Source: Amborella trichopoda (Eukaryota; Streptophyta; Magnoliopsida; Amborellales; Amborellaceae). Taken from it: 64,000 nucleotides of DNA. Within the stretch, counting starts at the first letter, position 1; every line of letters starts with the position of its first letter. This document shows positions 48,930 through 59,700 of the stretch, piece by piece. The translations under genes and the position numbers were made by a program. Below the pieces are notes generated by a model that saw only the letters and a program-made list of their open reading frames with translations, was not told the origin of the DNA and did not search any database. Location of the stretch: positions 1,312,123-1,376,122 of the forward strand of contig NW_006496628.1 of NCBI RefSeq assembly GCF_000471905.2, in the 5' to 3' direction.

Positions 48930-49640
48930 CTCTCTTTGTCAGTTGGTGAGACCTTGCGTCGACTAGGCCATCTCTCTCTTCCTCTGTCAGTCGACAAGAT
49001 TAAATGCCTGTTGATCCTCTCTCTCTTCTCTTATCAGTCGGTGAGACCTAGTGCCGACTGGTTTTCTCTCTCTTTCTCTGTTAGTCGGCATGACTTAGCA
49101 CTGACTGAGTTTCTCTCTCTTCCACTATCAGTCGGTGAGACCTAGCACAGACTGGTTTTCTCTCTCTTCCTCTGTCATTCGATGATACCTATCTTTGACT
49201 GGTTTTCTCTTTCTTCCTATATCAGTTAATGAGACTTAACGTCAATAGGTTTCCTCTCTCTTCCTCTGTCAGTTGACGAGACCTAGCACCGACTGATTTT
49301 CTCTTTCTTCGTTTATCAGTTGGTGAGAGCTAATGCTGACTGAGTTTCTCTCTCTTCCTCTCTCAGTCGGTGAGACCTAACACTGACTGGTTTTCTCTCT
49401 TCCTCTGTCTGTTGGTGAGACCTAGCATCGATTGGATTTCTCTCTCTTCCTCTGTTAGTCAATGAGACCTAACGCCCACTGGTTTTCTCTCTCCCTCTAT
49501 CAATAGGTGAGACCTCTAACTAATTGGTTTTCTCTCTCTTCCTCTGTCAGTCGACGAGACCTATTACCGACTGATTTTCTCTCTCTTCTTCTATAAGTTG
49601 GCGAGACTTAGAGTCGACAACTTCCTCTCTCCCTCATCTC
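48930..49640 (+). repeat. 47-48-bp tandem array inside the copy B LTR, about 15 units
   Basis: Each unit has cagtcggtgagacctagcac, then gactggttttctctctcttc, then cctctgt. It recurs inverted at 51130-51900 in the copy C LTR. Confidence 0.88.
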
Positions 49641-50426
49641 CTTAAATAGTCAGTAATGTCTAGCTCCAACTGCCTCTTCTCTACCTTCTTCTCCCTCCTC
49701 TCTTCCTTCTTCTTTCTCCTTCTGTTTATTCCCTTCTTCTCTTTAACCGTTCCTCTGCTACTCTTACGTTCGACTAAGAGGGATTGAGGTTAACATCTCA
49801 TGACAAGCCTGTCGTCTAGCCGTAATGTTGTTGCGTCAGGATCACTTGGCCCTCTTTACTGCCACGACTGACCGACCATCGTGCTTAGCTAGTGGACATC
49901 GATAATACGTCTAGTGGTGGTTTCGTGAGCCAATCTTTGTCACCAAGCCCATTTTGCTACCACGTTAGGTCAATTATCAACCAGCCTAGTCACTGCTCTG
50001 ATCTTCTTGCTTAGTCGAATTCTTCTCTCCCCTCATCTTTCTTTCTTCTTTTTGAATGTGCATGCTTGTGTACGTTCATCAGAGAGGAAAAGGGTGAGGT
50101 TTGACGCACCTATCCCATAGCCTTTACCATATACGTGTGTGATTGCATAAAATTAAAAAATAAGATGAATACGAGGCAAGTGACGTGATTCCGAACCCAT
50201 TTTATTACTGAGCGGATTTCTTCGTGATCTAAGAGGCTGCCAACACGAGTCAGCTCGAGTAAGTCCCGAACCCACCTTCAAAATTCCTCTCTCATCGGTT
50301 GGTAACACCTCCCTTCGTTTTTGAACGAGGTTCCCGAGAGAGGGATCTCATAAACGTGCCGGGTATCCCCCGAAACCCGAGACACGTGCCTCCAGATCCT
50401 CTAGGATCCGGAGGGCGAGATCAAAG

Positions 50427-50440
50427 CAGTGGAGTCACCA
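50427..50440 (-). other. Truncated tRNA-Arg primer-binding site at the inverted-LTR junction
   Basis: On the - strand this reads TGGTGACTCCACTG. That is 13 of 14 bases of the tRNA-Arg primer site TGGCGACTCCACTGGGGA, directly after the LTR at 50441-53585. The rest of the site is replaced by a few filler bases and the end of the opposite LTR. Confidence 0.6.
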
Positions 50441-51129
50441 AGCTGGTTAAATACCTCGATCTCGCCCTTTGAATCCTGAGGGATCGGGCGGTGGGCGTCT
50501 CGAGTTTTAGGGGAGACCCGGGACTTTATGAGATCACTCTCTCAAGAACCTCGTTCAAAAACTGAGGCAGGTGTTACCAACTAGTGAGAGAGAAATTTTG
50601 AAGGTGGGTTTGGGACTTACGCAGGCTGACTCGTGTGGGCGCCCTCTTAGATCATGACAAAACCCCCCAGTAATAAAACTGATTCAGAATCACCTCCCTT
50701 GGCTTGTATTCTTCTTATTTTATGCTCTTATGCAATCACACACACGTATATGGCAAAGGTTATGAGATAGGTGGGCCAGACCTCACCCTTTTCTTATCTG
50801 ATGAACATACACAAGCATACACATTCAAAAAGAAAAAAGAAAGATGGGGGGAGAGAAGAATTTGACCAAGTGAGAAGATCAGAGCAGTGACTAGGCTGGT
50901 TGATAATTGACCTAACGTGATAGCAAAACAAGCATATTAACGAAGATCGGCTCACGAAAAAACCACTAGACGTTATTACCAATGTCGATCAGTTAAGCAC
51001 GATGGTCAGTCAGTCGTGGTAGTAAAGAGGAACAAGTGATCCTAATGAACAACATTTTGGCTAGACGACAGGCCTACCATGAGATGCTAACCTCAATCCC
51101 TCTTGGTCGAATGTAAGAGTAGTAGAGGA

Positions 51130-51900
51130 AGATGCAGTCGGCGCTAGACATTGCCAACTGTTTCAGGAGATAAGGGAGAGAGGAAGCTGTCGGCACTAAG
51201 TCTCACCAACTAACAGAAGAAGAGAGAGAAAACTAGTCGGTGTTAGGTCTCATTGACTGAAAGAGGAAGAGAGAGAAAACTAATCGACGGGAGGTCTCAC
51301 CGTCTGACAGAGGAAGAGAGAGAAAATTAGTCAGTGTTAGGTCTCACCGACTGACAGAGGAAGAGAGAGAAATATAGTCGATGTTAGGTCTCACCGACTG
51401 ATAGAGGAACAGAGAGAAAACTAGTCAACATTAGGTCTCTTAACTGAGAGAGGAAGAGAGAGAACCTCAGTCGGTACTAAGCCTCGCCAATTGATAGAGG
51501 AAGGGAGAGAAAACCAGTTGGCATTAGGTCTCACCGACTGACAAAGGAAGAGAGAGAAAACTTGTCGATGTTAGGTCTCATCGACTGATAAAGGAAGAGA
51601 GAGAAAATCATTCAGCATTAGGTCTCACCGACTGATAGAGGAAAAAAGAGAAAACTAGTCGACATTAGGTCTCACTGACTGATAGAGGAAGAGAGAGAAA
51701 CCCAATCGACGTTAGGTCACACTGACTGACAAAGGAAGAGAGAGAAATTAGTCGACACTAGGTCTCATCGACTGATAGAAGAAGAGGGAGAAGACCAACC
51801 GATGCTAGGTCTCGTAGATTGATAGAGGAAAAGAGAGAAGGCTCAGGCAGCACCAGGTCTCACCGATTGACAAAGAGATAGAGAAGACCAATTGACGATA
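51130..51900 (-). repeat. 47-48-bp tandem array inside the copy C LTR, about 16 units
   Basis: Reverse-complement counterpart of the array at 48930-49640. Units read gaggaagagagagaaaac, tagtcgg and gttaggtctcaccgactgac. Confidence 0.88.
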
Positions 51901-52257
51901 AGACTCACCGGTTACATCAGAAGGGGACGAATGGAGATAGAGATGAGGAGAGAAGAAAGAGAAAGAGAGAAAGAGAGAGATAGAGAGAGAAGAAAGAGAG
52001 AGAAGAGAGAAAGAGAAAGAGATCGAGAAAACAGAAAAAGAGAGAAAGAGATATAGAGAGAGAAAAGAAGAGAGACAAGGAGAGAGAGGGAGGAGAGAGA
52101 AAGTTGCTTGCTCGAAGGGTATCGACCCTTTTCTTCTCTCTCCTCTCTCTCTCTTCAAGACGTACTCACAAGCTCAAGCGAGGAATTGAAATTTTTATTC
52201 AATCTTCAAACCATCAACCAAAGGTCGAGGGGTCTTGTTTACAATGAGGTAATGCCT

Positions 52258-52266
52258 GTTTATATC
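52258..52266 (-). promoter_or_regulatory. LTR TATA box (copy C 3' side)
   Basis: The - strand reads gatataaac at the same LTR position as the copy B TATA box. Confidence 0.45.
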
Positions 52267-53585
52267 TAATTGAGCCCAAACATGGGTGGATTGATCAAAA
52301 TTAGACCTAATTGCTAAAAGTTAAAATTTAATTGAATTAAAAGAAATTTTAAAGATGGGTGTAAAAGGACTATTTTGTCCCTACCTAACAATGTGTGGAA
52401 TTTCAAAACAGTCCTTGCTACAACTTGAGAACTTGCATGATCTTCCGTGGCTGACCCGGAGTTGCTCTGATGTCCGTTTGATTAAAAGATTATTGTTTTC
52501 TTATAGGGCTCGACATGGCGATTGTTTTGATACCAACTTCGAGCCATGAATCATGTTTTTGAGCCATGATCACGAGACTTGAAATTTGTTTGAATCTTGA
52601 AAATTTCGAATCGATAGTGTGCTCATTCCTTGATGTTCTTCTATAATTTTTTCGTCGTAGTGCACTAAGTATGTCGGCACTAAGCATGCCATCACGATCG
52701 CGTGGCAACAAACGTGATGCGATTTGGAGCCCGGACAAGACTTTGCAACTTTTGAGTTTTGGCCGAAATCTCGAATTCGAAAGTTGAAATTTCAATTATT
52801 TCGTCAGCATCGTGAATGAAATCTGACCGTCTACCATGTACGGGGTTTGGACCAATGATAACCCTGGACTTTACGCACACAATGGATTTGGTTTCACATT
52901 GATTCATTGTGCGAGAGTCGTGAGTTTGTTCATTGAGCGAGGTGTGTCGCTACTAAATTTTCTACAAATTCTTCACGGATTGGCAACTTCTCTTTAGCTT
53001 TTCTCCAGGCTCAGACATCGTCTCGGAGCGTATCACATATCGAATTGTTCGTCTTGATGAGACGAATAAGCTCGCCAAATTTGAGACCGATCCTACTTGG
53101 AAAGAGTGAGTTACAGGCCCCAAAAATGACTGCCCATGACTGTAAAAACAACCACCTTTAATGGTGTTTTAGTGCAATGAGGCCACATTGGAATAGTGTG
53201 TGGCCCCTCCCGTTTTAATGTTTTGCTCATATCTTTGTTCTGGAGTGTCTAATTAAGCTGAAACTTGGCCTATAGGGATTTTCGAACCTGCTGGATCTAA
53301 TGGCGGCTGTCCCACAGTGATTTGAGACACCAAAAATGTAGTTCCAATTGTAGGGTCAGTTTCATGGTGCTCGAGGCTATTTTTTAAAAAACTATTCTTT
53401 TGTGTTCATTACCTTAGACATGTCGAAACACGACGAAAATTGGCAGGTGGCGTTTTGGAGTGCTGATGACGATCTTGACCAATTTTGGTGGCATTCTGAG
53501 ACTGTCAGGAATTTTCACTGTTTTGTAGGACTTATTAACCTGCTTCCTACTAGAGACCAAGGTCCTGAAAAATATGTTGAAACAC

Positions 53586-54000
53586 CTAGGTTCGGACCTG
53601 GGTGTAAAGCAAGTTCGGACCTAGGTTAGGCTGGGTATAAGCCTAAACTTAGACCCAAAGAGTTTTAATGTTCAAACAAGGTGTGGACCTGGAATAGATC
53701 AAAGATGAGATAGGAATGAGCTTTCGGCTCGGACCAACAGGGGGCCTAGGTTTGGACCTGGGTGTGAACCTGGTTCGGACTTGGGCTATGCTGGGTACAA
53801 ACCTAGACTAAGACGCAGAGATTTTTAATGATCAGACTAGGCGTGGACCCGGACTAGATTAAAGATGAACTAGGAATGAGACTTCGGCTCAGACCAAGAG
53901 GGGTCTAAGTTCGGACCAAGGTAAAACCTGGTGCGGATCAGGGCTAGGATGGGTACAAGTATTAATTTGAACTTAAAGGGTTCATCTCACACCAAAAGTA
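53586..54000. repeat. Tandem repeat of about 160 bp, about 2.5 units
   Basis: Units begin ggttcggacctgggtgt and contain ttcggacctaggttagg, tgggtataagcctaaac and aaagatgagataggaatgag. It abuts the LTR at its internal side, in the presumed 3' region of copy C. Confidence 0.8.
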
Positions 54001-54700
54001 GATTTGGGCTGAGACCCAAGATCAATAAGCAAGCAAGCAAATGGAAAAGTTTGATCTAGTAGAGTATTATACGTAGGCTTAGTTTAAGATTGGGTTCCTA
54101 ACTACTGAAATGTAGCTAGGCTGATATAGGTCCCCATATAGGTCCTGACCTCCTGTTATAGGATGTTCACCAGGTTCTACTATACACAGAGTTGCTTTGA
54201 GGCAAAGGATTATGGAGGGGCGCTCACAGTTAACGCTATGCGAATCCCAACCGCCTCAGCTCTCAATGCTAGGTTCCCTGACGCCGTTGACGTGGATTTT
54301 GGGGGTTTTCGAAATATTTTTTTTCTGGTTTTCCAGGATTCCCGGTCGGTGTGTGTTAGAGTTTGTAAAGAAGCATGTAAAATAAAATAAATTCAAGCAC
54401 ACAGGCACACATTAAGAAAGAAAACAAGTGAGCGCTCAACGCTGATCACGCCTAGTGATGAGCGCTTCGAGGTGAAATTTGCTCAAGGAACAATATAGAT
54501 GGAGGGGTGAGGAACCCCTAAGAAAGTATGGTCAAACAAGGAGACCAGGCACGGTCGTGCTAAGTCGAGCTTGACCCGAGTCGGGTATGACTTGAACTGG
54601 ACACGATTCAGGGAGGGTGCAAGCAACTCAANNNNNNNNNNNNNNNNNNNNAAATTAACTAACTAGAATGGAATCAGAAAGTCAAGATTAGAGCAAACAT
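54001..54700. other. Non-coding part of copy C 3' region
   Basis: No conserved protein was recognised. It contains an assembly gap of 20 N at 54632-54651. Confidence 0.4.
54632..54651. other. Assembly gap (20 N)
   Basis: Twenty N beside tandemly repeated DNA, so collapsed or missing repeat units are possible. Confidence 0.98.
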
Positions 54701-55520
54701 ACTTGAAGCAAAATATGTTTTTGATATTTTAAAAATTTTATTTTGACCTGAATCCTTTTGTACAGTCACAGAAAATTCCCTGGAACACTAATGCAAATTT
54801 TTAGGAAAATATAAAATGTTTTGCTTTGGGCGACACAAAACGTGTCACCCGGGCTGCACAACTAGTGTCTCCTACTCAAGCTAGGCGGCACAACTTGTGT
54901 CGCCCAAAAAACATGTTTAGTTTTATATTGTTTTCTTGTAGCTATTGATAAAATAATATTACTTTAAACTTGGATAAACAACAAATAAAATTGTTTGTGA
55001 CAAAAATAAATTAAAATAGAGTGAAGAGAGAAAGACACAGATAGGACTGAAAAAATATTGTTTTATATTTTTTTAAAATTTTATTTTGATCTATTTTTTT
55101 TTTTTTTTTGCAGTCACAGAAAATCCTCTGGAACACTACTGCAAATTTTCAGGAAAATATAAAATGTTTTGGTTTGGGCAAGACAAAACGTGTCACCCGG
55201 GTGGCATTCGCCTATGCAAGCTGGGCGACACAACTTGTGTCGCCCAAAAACATTATTATGTTTTATACTGTTATATTTATTATTTTATATATTGATAAAA
55301 TAATCTTACTGTAAACTTGGAGAAACAACAAATAAAATTTTTTGTGATGAAAATAAATTAAAATAAAGCGACAAGAGGGTACTATAGGTCTAACAAAAAA
55401 ATATTTTTTTTTGTATTTTTAAATATTTTATTTTGACTTGAAAATTTGGTAACAGTCACAAAATGTTACCTAGAACATGTATGCGAAGTTTCAAAATATT
55501 CTGATATTTTAAAAATTTTG
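54700..55520. repeat. Tandem repeat of about 345 bp, about 2.3 units
   Basis: The word cagtcaca recurs at 54763, 55111 and 55453, followed each time by similar text (gaaaattccctggaacact, ggaaaatataaaatgttttg). Complete units include the palindromic cgacacaacttgtgtcg and an AT-rich second half. Confidence 0.85.
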
Positions 55521-55670
55521 ATGCTCGGATCACGCTCGATTTGCCCTACGGTGGGTGCCAAACTATTTATAGTGCAAAATTGAAGTGATCTGCAGATATA
55601 GATCGCTCAAATCTGACACTTTACACTGATAAATATGAAATATAAATAAATGGTAGAGAAAGTGGGAACC

Positions 55671-55736
55671 ATCAAATTCAGATATGAGATCAGATCTGCC
55701 CAAAAAAGCAGATCTGCTCTCATATCTGAATTTGAT
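55671..55736. repeat. Hairpin: 29-bp inverted repeat with 8-nt loop
   Basis: The left arm 55671-55699 begins atcaaattcagatatgaga and ends agatctgc. The right arm 55708-55736 is its complement with a single mismatch. It lies in the 3' region of copy C. Confidence 0.9.
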
Positions 55737-56289
55737 GCCAACATGATCCAAGGCATTTCAAAATACGATTTTTTAATGAAAACACGTAAAAATCAGATCA
55801 AAAAAAATAAATAAAATAAAATGAAGAATAAATGAAGGGAGAATGAGTACCTGATTGGGTCGGATGGCCCAAGACTCTCGAGCCCCTGAGGGTTCGCCTG
55901 TAACAGAACCGGTTCCTCTTGTGTCTCTCTGATCCGGATATTAGCCAGCAAGTCTTGATTGGATAGGGTGGTTGTGCCTTGGATCTGGTTTAGAAATAGG
56001 GTTCTCAGGAGGCCAATGTTTCCTCACGTAAATTCTAAGGCTTTCTCTCTCTGTATTCTCTTTTTCTTTCTATCAGGTTTCTATCTCTATCTCAGGTGTT
56101 CTCTCTGTCAGCCCCCAAATCTCAAAAAATTCTCAGGTCTCTTTCCTAGGGTATTCTTTCTCTTCTCTTTTCTTTCTCCGTTAGTCCTTCCTCTTTCTCC
56201 CTCCAGTCTCCCCCTAAATGGTCCCCCAAGAAATTATCTTGGGGGGAATATCTCCCACAACTAACATATTCACCTAGTCAAAATGCGTT

Positions 56290-56495
56290 TTGGAGGCTCA
56301 CGGATTTGGGTGGCACAAGTTGTGCCACCTAGATGACACGAGTAGTGTTTCTTGGGCGGCACATGTCGTGACGCATAGGTGGCACAAGTCATGCCACATG
56401 GGCGGCACAAGTTGTGTCGCCTAGGCGGTACAAGTCGTGCTGCACAAGCGGCATAAGTCATGCACACAAGCAGCACAAGTCATGCTGCACAAACC
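56290..56495. repeat. Tandem array of short palindromic units (about 23 bp)
   Basis: About eight units of the form ggcggcacaagttgtgtcgcc, each nearly self-complementary, follow one another with small changes (gtcatgccac, gtcgtgctgc). The same palindrome occurs in the 345-bp repeats at 54700-55520. Confidence 0.85.
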
Positions 56496-56730
56496 AAATT
56501 TTTTCAAAATCAGTATTTTTCACTTCTGATGTGTTCCTCAGCCTCTCATGAAGCTCTCAAAGAAAATTTGGGTCAAAATGGAGGCTTTTTCTATTTTTAA
56601 TGATTTGTTTTTGGTAAAACATGGCATTTAGGAGTCTGAGCTCAAATAGGGTTTTGGGAAGGCAGACTGGTTCCGGGTCACAGGATAGGCAATGTGAACT
56701 ATGGATTTTGGGTTTATTAGAATAATTTGG

Positions 56731-59700
56731 TCATAAGGGTTTAGAAACCGTAGAATTTTTCAGTTCTAAAATGGGGTGTCTACACTTCTGAGGGGATGCC
56801 AAATCTGTGACGTAATATTTAGCATCGGCATAATGCGTTTCAGCAACAGGGAATAGTCTTTTGTCAGCATAGACCGTATGTTGTCTCCCATCTCGGCTAT
56901 AGTTGAAACATTGTTGTAATGTTGATGGAACCACCCCCTGATCATGGAACCATGGCCTACCAAGGAGAATATTGTAAGAAGTGTCGGTGTCAATTACATG
57001 AAACTGGGCATAATCGTTCAGCTCACCGATATTAAAACAAAGGCGTACTGTGCCGGCTGGCTTCTCTCCTGATTGGTTGAACCCTTGAACCATGACGTGG
57101 GTTGGGGTAATATCTTCAGACCCCAGCCCTAATCAAGTGAGGATCCTTCTTGAAATGAGGTTGACTGCGGACCCTGTATTTAACATAATTCGATTGATGG
57201 GGCATGCATGCAATTCGCCAGTAACAAAGAGAGGGCGATTATGAAACTTTTCCCCTAGCCGCAGATCATCCTCTGAAAAGGTGATTGGCATTCACTATTG
57301 AAGAATTGTCGGGCCTACCTCAATGGGTTTTACTTCGGTTTCGTACAATTCCGAGTTAGAGAGAGCTTGAACCAAAACCATCCGGTAATCCCTCGAGAGC
57401 ATGAGGGCGTCGTAGACACTGAGAAATGCTGAAACCTTCCGTAGGTGCCCTATCACATAATATTTCACCATTTCTTGATCAGGGCCTTGTGCTTCCGGTC
57501 GTGCCACTGATTTGGGTGGTCTATTGGGTTGATGAGCAAGTTTGGGTCAAAAGGGTTTGTTTTGATCGGTTGGCTAGCTTGACTGCATAACAGGCTTGGT
57601 TAGAATGACAGAACTTTGAGGTTTTGGAAGGGATTGAGTGCTTGGGATAAACGGGATCCCAGAGAATTGGAGAATAGGTGTATTGTTTGAAGTATTGGGA
57701 TTAAGAAGGAGCCTAGGGAGCTGTAGGATAGGCTGACTATTGTTTGGATTAAGGGGCAGTGGCAGACTGAGGAACTTCAAGGCACCCGACTTCTGCGGTG
57801 GAGGCTGCAGCATCTTTCCTGACCTGAGATTTATCTGCCCTGTGGTGGGTACTGCTCTTGAGATTTGCACCATGTGGCAATCTCCTTGAGAATAGAAGCA
57901 TTGCCCCCTCGACTCTCTCAGTCTCTGCTCAAAGTCAGGCTCAGGTGGCCACTTTGGCTTTGACTTCTTACGCTTCTTCAAGGAAGGTCGCTGTGCCTTA
58001 GCTTGAGCTGCCAGGGCATCAGCTACTATTAAGAATCCTGTTGCCTATGCCAGGGTCTTTTTCAATAGCTTCCGTTGCATCTTGGTTATGTTCGACCCCT
58101 CAAGTTCTCTATCGAGAACCTCGAAGTTCGAACATACCAAGGTTGTACCTGCAAGAGCCATAGACGAGGAAGAAGGAGAAGAAGGAAGAGTAGGGTTAAA
58201 AGCTGGGGGACTATTAAGGTCATTCCCCTCATCAGACCGATCTAAGTAGCGTTTTATGTCATCACCAAGATTGGACGGGTGCAGGGGGTCCTTTAGGTCT
58301 TTCCCTTGCTTAGATCGCTGGGGAGTGCTTTTAACGTCGTCATCCTCATCGGACGTTTGCTGAGAGGGAGATGAGATGGGAGCATCTTCTTGACAGGATG
58401 AAGAAGGAAAAAGGATTGTGTTGGGGATGAAGTCTAGGAAAGTTGGCAACGAGGGAAGAGGCCTGAGAAATTCCTGTTCGACTATGGGTTGAGCGGTCTT
58501 GTTTCTTGGGCGAGCAGCCCTTGTGTCCATCTCTTTCTGGTTTTCTAAAGTGATGTCTGATTCGTCTCGCTGGGGTGGCAAACCTCTCTAGCTTGACGAA
58601 CCGCTTCTCGTCTTAAGGACTTGAGTATGCTTCTGCCATGGTAGGTTATCCATGACTGGGAATCCGAGGTTTCTGCAGAGTCTGAGTCATTGATAGAAAG
58701 GTCCTAGGTTGTGAGATCTTCTTGCCCTGATGGAGAAGTGATTTGGGGATCAGTTACGTGGAGGTCGTAAAATTCTTGACAGTCCCACATCTTCTCTACG
58801 AATATATCAAGGAGAGTTGTGCATTCTGACAAATAATGACCTATTATCTGATGGAATGGGCACCAACGATCTCCAGTTCCCTTAGTAAGGCATCGGCATT
58901 GCCTTGCCTGCTTCAGTGTGATTATGCCTTCCTGAAGCATTATAATGAAGAAGGCATGGAGGATATTAGGAATTTCGTCTTCCTCTTGAATGGTTATGGC
59001 ACGAGAGGCCTCAGCTAGCCCGAAGTCCTTCTTTAAATTTTCAAGCTTTATCTAATCTTTCAGAATCAGGGCCTCAATAATATCCTTTAACATGTAGCAG
59101 TCATCTGTGGGATGATTGATCCTTCGATGGTAGGCACAATAATTCGCCTGAGTGTCGAGGCCAGATTGCTCAGGGAACCTGGTTTCTGGAAGCTGGATCA
59201 TATTCTGTTCCAATAATAATCAGAACAACACAGGGATCCATTCCTTCTCGAAGGGATAGACCTTGTTCTTATGACTGGAGAAATAATCACCCTGATCAAA
59301 GTTGGTTGGTGGAGGTACCCGATTATACGACTGTTGCTGCTTGTCAGCTTGAGGTGTTACCTTCACCGTGCTTACCGCTTTAGAGAGGTCCAAAGTTTGG
59401 GAGGGAGCCTTCTTTGAATAAATGACCATGATGGCTGCACTGACTACCCCTTTCTGTTGGCTACCCCGTGTGTTATTCCAAGAGCTACCATTGCCCTGGT
59501 TCTTTTTTGAACTTGCAGATGGTTGTCGTGTCCCACCATGATGGCGAGATAAACTCTCTATGCGAACTGGTTTAGAGATCAACTCTGACATGGAGGTCGG
59601 ATTAGAGACCTCGACATGTAAAGTGATTTCAGGTCGCATGTTTCGCACGCAAGCCTAGATTACTTCCTTCTCAAGCATAAGATTAGGATGACGGGAAGCC

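Larger units (their letters stand above)
47350..50420 (+). repeat. 3' LTR of copy B (about 3.07 kb, 3' end truncated)
   Basis: This is homologous, in inverted orientation, to 50441-53585, and lies at the 3' side of the + strand copy B. It has a TATA box (tatataaa, 48626-48633), then a GA-rich leader stretch (48716-48748), a CT-rich tandem array (48930-49640) and the terminal zone with cgttcaaaaacgaa-like and ggatccggagggcgagatc text. About 20 bp of the expected LTR end, plus any flank, are missing at the junction. The 5' boundary is where similarity to the opposite arm starts. Confidence 0.75.
50441..53585 (-). repeat. LTR of copy C side (about 3.14 kb), opposite orientation
   Basis: This is homologous to the 61891-64000 LTR (same orientation) and to 47350-50420 (inverted). 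It contains the 47-bp array (51130-51900), a long GA-rich tract (about 51920-52110), the TATA-like gatataaac on the - strand (52258-52266) and the U3-like zone to 53585. By position and orientation it suits the 3' LTR of copy C, but the primer-site remnant beyond its end is more typical of a 5' LTR. Confidence 0.75.

Noticed and set aside
54163-54390. 75-codon frame possibly part of a host gene
   Set aside because: There is no recognisable domain, splice context or conservation signal. It sits in the 3' region of copy C beside a gap.
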